Assembly: GCA_018105865.1 (NCBI GenBank)
Contig: CM030841.1
Coordinates: forward strand, 9,557,729-9,621,728
Reading direction: 5' to 3'
DNA: 64,000 bases
Source of the DNA: Metaphire vulgaris
Taxonomy: Eukaryota > Annelida > Clitellata > Crassiclitellata > Megascolecidae
Shown here: piece after piece, positions 45,320-55,107 of the stretch
Position numbering within the stretch: position 1 is the first letter of the stretch
Layout of the letters: each line of letters begins with the position of its first letter
Made by a program: the position numbers and the translations under genes
Notes under the pieces: model-generated
The model's input: the letters and a program-made list of their open reading frames with translations, nothing else
Told to the model about the DNA's origin: nothing
Database searches by the model: none

Positions 45320-45447
45320 ATGAAAATGGCGAACGAAGGAGGACAATTTGATCTGGCGGCTGTTTGTCAAGCATTTTCTTGTTGTAAAAGAAACGACGGG
45401 GAAATACTTCTCGATAAATATGTCGAAGCGTATAAAGAATTGATGAG
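45320..45447 (+). CDS. CPTP: CPTP coding exon 1
   Basis: Encodes M-K-M-A-N-E-G-G-Q-F-D-L then D-G-E-I-L-L-D-K-Y-V-E-A-Y, the N-terminal helix pair of CPTP. 42 codons plus two bases. Confidence 0.92.
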
Positions 45448-48400
45448 GTTTGTGTTGATACTTTCTGTCGCATGAAATACTTACTGCTTTTACTGTTTTT
45501 AATGAAAATGGGCGGAGATGAAATTAGAAATCTGGATTTCTCCGATTTTTTTATTGCGGTGAACATATTTTATACGCCGTGCATAGAGTTATGTATGTCG
45601 TAATTAGAAACGTCTTGGCTATTGTTTCGCTTGTCGAAATTCTAAGCGCTATGGCTGTTGCGCACAACGTTAACGCTGTGATTCTACAGTGGGAAGGAAG
45701 TCATTTTGTGCGTATTCTATAAACGTTGTCCTCGAAGGTGTTTCTTCAAGTTTCTGAACAGGAAGTGGTCGCTTGGTGCCAATTCTGGACTGTATGGTGG
45801 TTGGTTGAGTTCTTAGAATCTGCATTCCCTTAGAGGTCCATGGCTTTCTTTGACTTGTGAGCTGGTGGGCACTTGTATACAATACACGCGCAAGTTATTA
45901 TATGCTAGATGTAAACTACATAGTACCACTAGCAATATGCACCAATTAAAAATTAAATCGCACCTATAGAACTATTCGAAAAAAGAACTTTTTGGTAGGA
46001 GTATAGACGAGCAGCGTAACTGAAAGTAGTCCGTAAACAGTGATAAGGGTTAGGGTCAGGGTTATGGTCAGGGTTATGGTTAGGATTAACTTTAACTCTA
46101 ACTCTAATCCTAAACCAAACCGTAACCCTAACCCATACTGATACGCGTAGTGATACCTTACGCCGCTCGATTGATACATTGAAACAAAAGTTCTTTTTTC
46201 GAATAGTTTTATAGGTGCGATTTAATTTTTAATTGGTGCATATTGCTAGTGGTACTATGTAGCTTACATCTAGCATATAATAACTTGCGTGTGTATTGTA
46301 TACAAGTGCCAGCTGGTGCATTGTCATGCAGCAGCATCACACCATGGCGCAACTTGCCTCGTCATTTTTACTGGATGGCATACTTCAACTTGGCAAGTTG
46401 AATCGCGTAGACTTCACCAGTGGTTGTGGTCTTATGTGCCATGTAATCGATAGGCAGTAGCAGTATCCCTTCGCAGTCCCAGAACACTGTAGCCATCAGT
46501 TTTCCTGCTGTAGACAGGCTACGAAACTTCTTGTGTGGTGATGAAATCTTGTGTTTCCACTGCATCAGTTCCTGTTTAGTTTCAGGATCCCAGTGGTGGT
46601 CCCACGTTTCATCACCTGTAACTATTTGATGGATAAATGTTTCCTTGTCAGCTTGCCACAGACCCAAATTCTCATTTGAAAATTCAATTCTTGTTTCGTT
46701 TTGAAGCGGTGGCAGCATTTTTTGGCACCCATTGACTGCTGACCTTGTTCATCACTAGCTGATCGAGCAGTATTGTGATGACAGAACCTTCTGAGACACC
46801 CACTTCATCTTCATCTGCAATCTGTGACACCTTAATTCGCCTGCCCTGCATCACCAGATCCTCCACTTTCTGGCAAACTTCTGGGGTGGTGGCTTCAGCA
46901 GGCCTTCCTGTATGGTGGTCGTCTTCAATGGACTGCCTGGCCCACATGAACTGTTTGCACCAGAATTTAACTGGATATTCTGAAGGTGCTGAGTCCCCAT
47001 ATACAGCCAACATGCGTTCGTGTATAACCTTCGGACAATTACCCTCCCTCACGAGAAACTTCATGACCGATCTGTGCTCCAACTTCTGTAAATCCATGAT
47101 TCTGGCACCCCCTCCTTTCAACAACTACTACGCCAACACCTGATGACCGCACTGATTGAAATTATTTCTACAACACTCAGACAGATATATCAACCTAAAA
47201 CAGGCATCACTTCAATCTTACCATAATTGTTTATATTTCAGGTAGATAACTTATTGAGTGCCCCTTGTAGACAATTACTAACATTTAGCTCTAAATGGAC
47301 TAAAAATGGGCAAGAGGCGTTTTTTGTGTCCCTAATGTCTAAAAGCAAGTTGGGTTTAAAAATGGGTTGGAGTTCTGGTTTATAATCAGATGGACTAAAC
47401 AGTAAACAACAACTAAAAAAGAAGGAATGAGAGTAGACATAAAGGTTTATGGACAGATCATAGAGCAAGTGAAGGAATTTAGCTATCTAGGAAGTCTGAT
47501 AACAACTGATGCCAGATGCAATAAAGAAAGAGATAAGAAGAGGAAGCTTTTATAAGAGAAAGCAATAGCAAAACTAAACCTAAAAAGAAGCTTTTATAGG
47601 AGAAAGGAAGATATAAAGCTGATGCAAAGAGGAAAATGCTAAAACTAAACCTAAAAAGAGATTGGTACAAACATTGATTTGGAGTGTGGCATTGTATGGG
47701 ATGGAGACGTGGACAATGAGAAAGGAAGATATAAAACGATCAAAATGTTCAAAGAGGCTTTTGAAATGTGGATTTGGAGGAAAATGCTAAAAAAGTAAAA
47801 TACACAGAGCATAAAACAAACGCAAAGGCAGTCATGAAGTTGAGACCGCTGAGATAGAGGAAGAAAGAAGCCTGATAGATACAATCCAGAAAAGGCAGAG
47901 AAATTGGATGGGACATGTCCTCCGGCATGACTCTCTACTAAGAACAATAATATAATTGAAGGAAAAATGTAGGGAAAGAGAGTGAGAGGTAGACCGAGAA
48001 AGATGATGTTGGAGTGGATGATGAATAAAGGATATCAGGAACTCAAAGAAGAAGCAAGCAATCGATCGGAGTGGAGAAACTGGATACCTGGACCTGTCGA
48101 GAGACAGAAACACTGATGATGGACTAAACAGACTAGAAACGGGGCAAAATGTGGTTTTTCGTGTGCCACTAGTGCCACTATTGTCTAAAAGCGAGATGGG
48201 TCAAAAATTGGGTTAGTTTGGGATAGACTGAGACGGGCACCTCCAATGTAAACAATGTATCAACCCACCCGGTGTAGCCAAAGTACCACAGATATATAGC
48301 CCTGGCCCACACACAAATGCACCACGTGCTTGGGGGTATCATCCTGCATGAGAATAAAATTCAGAGTTAAATGAGATATTTAGAAGTGTTTAAAAGTTTC

Positions 48401-50789
48401 TAATTAACTCTGAATTTTAATCAAATGTAGTATGGCACCTCCAAACAAGATTTTAACAAGTGCCACTTGTTTGAAGGTGCCCTATCACAGGTAGTGCTAA
48501 ATTGTTTCTGGAATTCCAGTTTTATGTGTGCCAACGTTTTTCACCGGTACAAGTAATTGATACTTATGCATATGCGCAGTGGTATCTGCCAGCAGTCTAT
48601 CTGCCTCGGTGGCTCTCTCGGTGAACCGTCATCTCTGAAACTGGGAGATATTCTATCGGCCCAGGTTCAATACTTTGGCAGTTGGAGATTTTAATTTCCA
48701 GGCAGTCACATGTCTGCCGGTATGGAGTAGAAGTTAAAGTGGTCTGTGTAATGTATCAGGGTTCACTGTGCTTTGATAGGGAGCGGCGAACAGACAGTGA
48801 AGCTGTAGTAGTTGTCTACTAAGGAAGGCCACTATAATAGAAACCCGATGAAACAGCCATACACAATTATCAGAACAGTTACAGCAACTGGTTGGTCACA
48901 GCTGGACAGTACAGAAAGGGATTGATGATGAGAGAAGACATTGGAGAAAAAAGCTGCAAATTTGTAGGAATTGATCTTTCATGAGCACTACAGAAATATA
49001 GAACTTCACAGAGCGCTTAAGTCTGAATTAACTAAGATAGAAACAGCATCGTCATAACAACAGGCGGTCAGAAGTTTAACAGCCAAAAACTTGATCTCTG
49101 AAGTGCTTCTGGAGACGATTTGACTTAACTCCCAGCTGCTTCACAGAGCGCTTAAGTTCATCATTCGTCTTTTTGGGGATCTGAAAAGTATGAATGACAG
49201 TGACAAGATTTCTGCTGTGACTTTCAAAGCTTACTTTGGTCAATCAATAATTAAAATTCTAGGTCGCCACTTCATAAAGCCCAGGGCATCATCCGATGGT
49301 GCACGTGCACCAAATCTAAATTGAATTAGAGCCAGGTCAAGCCGGAAAAATCAGTCAGAAATGGTGGGGGAGCAATCAAAGGGGATAAGCCAAGTCAAAC
49401 AGGCATGTTTTAAGACCAGATCTGAAAGATGATAAATTGTTCGTTGCATTAGGTTCATTACAGAAGAGTATATTTCTAAAGCTTCAGCGGGCAATACTGG
49501 TACTTTGCCAGGGGTCTCAACCAAATAGATTACAGCCATCTTATGATCTCTATCCAGTTAGTTTGATATACAGTAATGATATTCTTTCGATATCCCTAAA
49601 TTGGCTGGCACAAAACAACTGTAAGCAGCACATGCAAAAGTCACATTTTAAAATTCCTATAAAATTTTCTTGCCATATTATTATATAGAATTAAATTAAC
49701 CTCCTGCTACCATCATACACCATGAAAATATTGTTCCTAGCCTCCTTTACCCTTTATCTTTGTTTCAAATCTCTGCCTTGACCTGTTCAATGCACATGCT
49801 TACTAACACCCAACCCTCTCATTTTAAACGTTCAAATTAAATGATCCTAATAATATATATACTCATATTATTACATAAGTTCAAGCCACCTTTGATTAAT
49901 GTCACAAATGTTGCATCTGCCCCACTCCTCTCCATATCTTTATCTCCAATATGGCTCAAACTTGTGTTCAAAAGCAGCCAAAGGTTAGTTTGTGTTTGAC
50001 GTTCAATATGGGGAGAAGATTGTACAAGAGTGTAATATAGGAGAGCATTTTATTGTACCATTTTGAATATTGTTTTCTTCTGTTTGGTGCTTGCCAAATA
50101 TTTAAGAATTTCAAATTAAAATTGTCATTACATTGGACTACTTGGATTGAGGTCCACTTCATATCATTTGAAATTATATATTGAACATTTTTTCAGAACA
50201 TTAGTTAAAAATTTAATCACGCTTTGTCTGTTTAGTTCAGCTTAAGTTACCAATGGGTTTTCTTGCTTTTAGATTTTTTGATTTGTTGGGCTCTGTGTTT
50301 GCTTTTGTTACATCCGATGTCCAGAGCAAGATAAAAATTTTGCAGCAATACCTGATCAGTGAGAATGCACGGCATTACGGAACAGTTAGATCTATGATTA
50401 ACCACGAGGTCACCAACAACTTGACACGTGTTCAGGGTAACCCCCCGTCAGGTTCACGAACTTTGCTGCGACTTCACAGAGCGCTTAAGTTCATCATTCG
50501 TCTTTTTGGGGATCTGAAAAGTATGAATGACAGTGACAAGATTTCTGCTGTGACTTTCAAAGCTTACGATGAAACTCTGGCACAGCATCACACATGGATC
50601 GTACGTAAGGCAGTTGGATTGGCTGTTTATGCAATGCCCAGTCGACAAGGTCTGTCCGAAAAGATGATCCATGGTGGAACGGAGGAACAACTGAAGAAGT
50701 TACTAGGAGATTTCGTCGAGGAAGTTCAGCCTGTTTACGATTCCATTCAGTCAGTTTATGCTGATAATGAGTTGCTTGATCTTCCTTAA
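45320..50789 (+). CDS. CPTP: Ceramide-1-phosphate transfer protein, two coding exons (intron included in span)
   Basis: Exons 45320-45447 and 50273-50789 join in phase (ATGAG|GTTTGT and GCTTTTAG|ATTTTTT) to 645 nt: 214 residues plus stop, the same length as human CPTP. This is a GLTP-fold cytosolic protein that moves ceramide-1-phosphate between membranes. The phosphate-site residues are present: D58 and K62 (S-D-V-Q-S-K), R105 and R109 (S-G-S-R-T-L-L-R) and H149 (Q-H-H-T-W). The C-terminus L-L-D-L-P matches the family. Two in-frame ATGs occur, at 45320 and 45326; the second lies in AAAATGGCGAAC, close to the TISU initiation context, so a two-residue-shorter protein is possible. A polyadenylation signal AATAAA is at 51167. 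The 4825-bp intron is full of transposons. Confidence 0.95.
45868..46310. mobile_element. Foldback/MITE element with long inverted repeats and telomere-like core
   Basis: 443 bp. Inverted repeats of about 130 bp begin GGCACTTGTATACAAT, with only a few mismatches between the arms, and are flanked by the 8-bp duplication AGCTGGTG (45860-45867 and 46311-46318). The 8-bp duplication points to hAT or a similar superfamily. The core (46043-46135) is ttaggg/tcaggg/ttatgg words followed by their reverse complements taaccc/taactc. Confidence 0.9.
46043..46135. repeat. Degenerate telomere-like repeat palindrome
   Basis: gggttagggtcagggttatgg words lead into aaccgtaaccctaaccc words. Internal to the foldback element, so it is not a chromosome end. 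Confidence 0.85.
47403..48117 (+). mobile_element. 5'-truncated LINE in CPTP intron
   Basis: Sense to CPTP. Encodes V-K-E-F-S-Y-L-G-S-L-I-T-T-D-A-R-C and, after frameshifts, the W-M-G-H-V-L-R-H-D-S-L-L and G-R-P-R-K-M-M-L pieces, ending cagaaacact. Flanked by a perfect 14-bp duplication GATGGACTAAACAG (47389-47402 and 48118-48131). Same family as 57683-58653. Confidence 0.88.
48132..49138. other. CPTP intron, unassigned
   Basis: Mixed sequence. A segment near 48620-48690 has a B-box-like ggttcaatact and could be a SINE head, but this is weak. A 19-bp copy of CPTP exon 2 sequence (cttcacagagcgcttaagt) is at 49004-49022. Confidence 0.4.
49139..49234 (+). pseudogene. 96-bp duplicate of part of CPTP exon 2
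   Basis: Identical by eye to 50472-50567 (cttcacagagcgcttaag ... tttcaaagcttac), in the same orientation 1.3 kb upstream inside the CPTP intron. It encodes part of the GLTP domain but has no splice sites matching its edges. Confidence 0.88.
49235..50272. other. CPTP intron 3' part, nothing recognised
   Basis: AT-rich, without coding or repeat evidence I can name. Confidence 0.5.
50273..50789 (+). CDS. CPTP: CPTP coding exon 2
   Basis: Starts with the A that completes Arg43 and carries nearly all of the GLTP domain; TAA at 50787-50789. Confidence 0.95.
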
Positions 50790-51166
50790 GTAATTCAAGG
50801 TTGTCACTGAAATTGTTGTGATATTTAAGATGTAAATTGTTGATTCTTTGCTATTTATTCTAGTTCTGCAACCTCTTCTGAGTGGTGTTACTGATGCAAT
50901 TGTCTCTAGAGATAATGAATTTCACAAGGCGTTGTATACTGTTCTACCTGATATTTTGAATTACTAGTTGATAATTACAGGAATTCTTTTATTCAGTCAC
51001 TTGTTTCTGATTAGGCAATCAATTTATGTAATGCTTCCATGTCTGACGTTATTTGTTTTATCTAGGTCATTAATCAATTAACTTAATTGTTATGTTTATA
51101 TTCTTTTATATTAATGTATTACGTGCCTTGCATACTTAATTAAATCAACATATAGTATGAATTGTC

Positions 51167-51172
51167 AATAAA
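51167..51172 (+). terminator. Candidate CPTP polyadenylation signal
   Basis: AATAAA 378 bp after the CPTP stop codon, the clearest signal in the region; other variants nearby were not excluded. Confidence 0.4.
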
Positions 51173-51200
51173 TAATATATTAACTAAAGAAATATTTTAA

Positions 51201-51247
51201 CCCTTAAACTACCAGATACTTTGTAACTGCATGTAATGTAGCTGAGT

Positions 51248-51295
<48 letters not shown>

Positions 51296-51317
51296 CTCGG
51301 TTCTGGATTTTTAAGGG
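51201..51317. mobile_element. piggyBac-like MITE carrying a (GT)n tract
   Basis: TTAA at 51197-51200 and 51318-51321 enclose CCCTTAAA...TTTTTAAGGG ends. The core holds a (GT)n repeat at 51249-51290. Confidence 0.55.
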
Positions 51318-51321
51318 TTAA

Positions 51322-52753
51322 ACTGACTAATGCATAGAAATAGTTAAAAGTTGAAATGTATGATTCAGTTTCTATATATTATGCACAGGTTCAATATGGT
51401 TGGGTAAATTGAGCCAATAATGAAATACATTAATATTGTAGTATTTCTGTATAAATGCAGAACAGAAAGACACCCTTATGACAATATTGATCACAAAATG
51501 TAAAGACTGATTTTTGTTGGTCACAGATTCAAGTCGGACAGTGTCAAGTCTGTTAGTTTTCTTATTAAAACTTATTAAAATTAACTGAATTTTTAAAGTG
51601 CCAGTGAGATCAACATTCCACTATGTACTACCTAACAAATAATTATGTACACATTGTACAGGACACGTTGAACGTGTAATGATTCTGCACATGATCTCGG
51701 CATTTCATATCAAAAGTCATTGTTGTGATTTCTTATATTTTGAAATTGTACATAATAAGCTGATATTGACTTGTCATTGATTTTAAAATACAAATTTTTT
51801 TTTTATATAATGTAAGGTAATTTTATTTAGTTTTCTCTCTTGTGGGCAATTCATTTTTGTGATTAGTATAGTAAAGTCTTTCCCAAGCTCTCAAAGCTCC
51901 CAGGACGGTGCTGATTTCCATTTCAAGGCTCTCGGCTAGGCGACTGATGTAAGTTACATGTTACGAGGCCAGTGTTTTCATGTAATGCTTCTGATTCCTT
52001 TGCGGTTAACCTGCTACTCGGTTGCCATAGTCTACCATCTGGTGAATGAAGGCTGAGTCAACCTTGGTCTCTCCAGTGGGATTAGATCCCATGTCTGTCA
52101 GCATGCGCCTGTCTAGGGTGTTAACCATTCTGTCAAAGTAGGGCATTCATTTATTTACTGCATTGCTTAATTTATTCAAGCTTGCAGCTATTGAAAGTTA
52201 GAGCTGAAGAGCTTTGTGGTGAGTTGATCAATAATGAACTGCCAAATACTATTACCATTATAAGAATGCCATGGGTAATATCACTGCTCACTTAAAGTGG
52301 ATTTGTTGTACACATTTTGTCTGTTATAGTGCTTTTATAGCACCACTTCACAGTGTTCAGAGGAAGCAGTTGATGGTGCATTGAAAGGCTACCGGTAATT
52401 ATGTCACAACTTCTACCCTAACTACCGGTAAATGCTGCAAATGACGAGTCCCAAGTTTAACAGCGGTCAGAGGTAATAGATTCAGCTTTTTTAGTCGAGA
52501 CTTTGTGACTACAAGCAGAAAGTCATATTTAATGGATCAAGGGTGAGCTGAAAGTCTTGATACAGAGTTTAGAGAATAGATGTTAGGAGTAAATTACAAA
52601 ACAAATGTATGCGTTTGTATCTGAAGGAATTGGCAATCTTGGATATTTAGTATAGAGGGGAATATACTGGTTGATTAAAGTGTAAAATGTTAAATTATCA
52701 ATTACGTAAGTCACTAGTTTCAAGAATGTTAGACAATTTAGATGTGAAATATC
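51322..52753. other. CPTP-GK5 intergenic, left part
   Basis: No gene. A block at about 52030-52140 has tRNA-like words on the minus strand (ggttaacacccta ... gggatctaatccc) and may be a SINE head. TACCGGTA octamers at about 52390 and 52430. Confidence 0.4.
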
Positions 52754-52850
52754 TTCATTTTAATCAATGAAGTTGCTCCTCTGTAATATCTTTCATCTAA
52801 ATTTGACCTTACATATAACAACTGCAATGAAGTTATATATTCAACAATTA
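52754..52850. repeat. About 95-bp dispersed repeat, copy 1
   Basis: ttcattttaatcaatgaagttg through 'ctctgtaatatctttcatc' to 'ttatatattcaacaatta'; copy 2 at 54195-54287 with small indels, same orientation. Confidence 0.85.
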
Positions 52851-54194
52851 ATAGAGCATAATATCTTGCATCCATTAGATGAGCTAGCTTATAAAATAAT
52901 TGTATAATTATAGTGGCTACATATATCAATCTTATCAATGCTTAAGAAGTGTCATTTAACAATTACATAATATACTTAACATATAGCACCGATATACATT
53001 TATAATTACTGTTTGCATTGTGGACACAATTAGAATGGTAGTAGTAAGCTAAACTACAGTAGAACATTATTACCGGTATTATGGATTCGGTTATAACGAA
53101 TACTCAGTTACACATATAACACCACAATGTACAGTCCCGTGTTATGCACTACCATAATGGATGGTATTGGATATAATGTGCACTTGATATAATGTACTAA
53201 ATTATACAGACCTGCTAAGTATGTTATAAAGAAGTTCCACTTTATGCAACAATTGTAACTGACAAAGTTTTACCAAGATAGGGGTAAATTTCTGCTGGAA
53301 TTTCAATTAGATTTGTGCCAAATGTAAAATTAACCCATTTGCACAAATACAGTAGAATCCAATTTAATGAACTTGATTTATTATAAGGGGCCTCTTGTTT
53401 ATGGACAAGTTCCACGGTACTTTAGGGGCCATCCATATATTATGTACTCACTGAAGGAGGAGGGGAATAATTGCATTTAGGAGATTTTGCATATCGGAGG
53501 GATCTTGACTGAATGTGTACATGTGCACACTGCACAAATCTACAGGGTGTCTACGAAAAAAACAGTAGAAAATTATGATTTCTTAAAAAATTCCTAAATA
53601 TATCTCTGTCAAATTTGCATGCTTGCACTTGTTAAAACACATTTCTTCGTTTTCTTAGCTGTGACAACTTTAGTCCACCATATGCCTTGTGACTATGGCT
53701 AAAAATTAATTTCTAAAACAGGGTAGAGAAGTTTATTTGTATTTATGCATATGGGAGGGTCCAAAATGTACAGGGTGCAACAGGGGGAAGGGTATGAAAA
53801 TGCAACTGCATATGTAATAAATACTGTAGATAGCCCCTTACAGTGTAATCCTGTTAAAATTAATTTCTTGAGTTCGTTATAGTGGGATTCTATTGTATTG
53901 AGCAAAAACATTGCAGATGTGAATTAGAGTAATCTAACTTCTGAATATTCAGCTTGTGAACACTGCATTAGGATGATAGCCTTAAAACTAGAAACTGTAA
54001 CAATAATTTGTACAGAAATTTTTGTCATTCAAGATGTGGGGCCTGAAAAACAGCTTCACCTGAAAATTTGCAAACTTTGCCAGAAAGGCTATAAACAAAA
54101 CAATTTTATATACAAATCATGGGAGAACAGTTACTGTACATATTTAGAAATGGCTGATTAGTTCATCAAAAATAATTGGAAACTGATAATTTAG
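52851..54194. other. CPTP-GK5 intergenic, right part
   Basis: AT-rich; no coding evidence. Confidence 0.5.
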
Positions 54195-54287
54195 TTCATT
54201 TTAATCAATGAAGTTGTCCTCTGTAATATCTTTCATCTTTTGATTTTATATATAACAACTGCAATGAAGTTATATATTCAACAATTA
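54195..54287. repeat. About 95-bp dispersed repeat, copy 2
   Basis: Direct repeat of 52754-52850. Immediately followed by a 'ggatttctatagcgcc' dispersed repeat (54288-54370). Confidence 0.85.
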
Positions 54288-54949
54288 AAGTAAGTAAAAT
54301 CTTGTGGATTTCTATAGCGCCTTGGAAAGCAGCACAACAGTAGCTGCTTATTCTCAGGCGCTCAATACTAATTAATACTAAGATATACTTGCTCAAATCA
54401 TCCCATATACAAAATATCAAACGGTCCTGTAGGTCTGTTACACTAAACTGAATAAAACTGCTCAAAAGTTAATTGATATTAACAGTTATACATCATCGTT
54501 CAATTGTTTTCATCATGTCACAGTCAAACAAATCACAGTCTAAATAGATTACAAGTTTAAAATATTAAATATTTCATATAATGACACAAGGTCTAATGAG
54601 CAGTTTAAAAGGAATTTGATTCACTTGATACATTTAAACAAATGGATAATAAGACAAGCTTTAACCGACTATTATGCCACACAAAAATATAAGAGGTACC
54701 ATCATATGAATCTCTGTCTCATCATCAAAAAGCTCGCTAAAATTCTGGTATGCTTACTAAATACTTGACGCAACTTCAACAAATCACGTGCATATGTCTA
54801 AACAATTAGTACCCCACAAAGCAAGTAAACGAAAGAAAAACAGTTTGAAAAAGTCTCGAATGTGATCAACTTGAACTGAATTTTCAGCAGAACAGGAATT
54901 ATTGTTTGGCAGAAGGCATCATGGTATGAGTTTTCCTAGTTCACATCGT

Positions 54950-55107
54950 CTATGACTTTCCCGTGGCATACCATTCTTTTGACCTTTCTAAAGCCTTCAG
55001 CCACTCTCGATAGAAACCTTTTACTTCATTCATTTGATCAGGCTGTGGCTCAAACAGCTTTTCTGTTTTTCGAATAGATATCAACTCACTTTTGTCTTTC
55101 CAGATTC
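54950..55107 (-). CDS. GK5: GK5 terminal exon
   Basis: GTTCTAG|GAATCTGG to TAG at 54950-54952, 158 nt; I-W-K-D-K-S-E-L then a charged C-terminal helix ending S-K-E-W-Y-A-T-G-K-S. Confidence 0.93.

Larger units (their letters stand above)
45670..47124 (-). mobile_element. Broken mariner transposase gene in CPTP intron
   Basis: The minus strand carries mariner transposase in two frames. 46684-47124 is the helix-turn-helix part (V-I-H-E-R-M-L-A-V-Y-G, D-D-H-H-T-G-R-P) and 46368-46718 the catalytic part with V-T-G-D-E-T-W. Then, after two stops, L-L-H-D-N-A-P-A holds the second catalytic Asp. The gene is interrupted there by a 443-bp element and resumes at 45670-45860 (H-Q-L-T-S-Q...G-M-Q-I-L). 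The third Asp is not recognisable. Element termini were not found. Confidence 0.8.

Noticed and set aside
46043..46135. Telomeric repeat marking a chromosome end or fusion point
   Set aside because: The repeats are degenerate, palindromic, only about 90 bp and enclosed by the inverted repeats of a mobile element.
52030..52140. tRNA gene
   Set aside because: Only loose A- and B-box-like words; no cloverleaf can be drawn. At most a SINE head.
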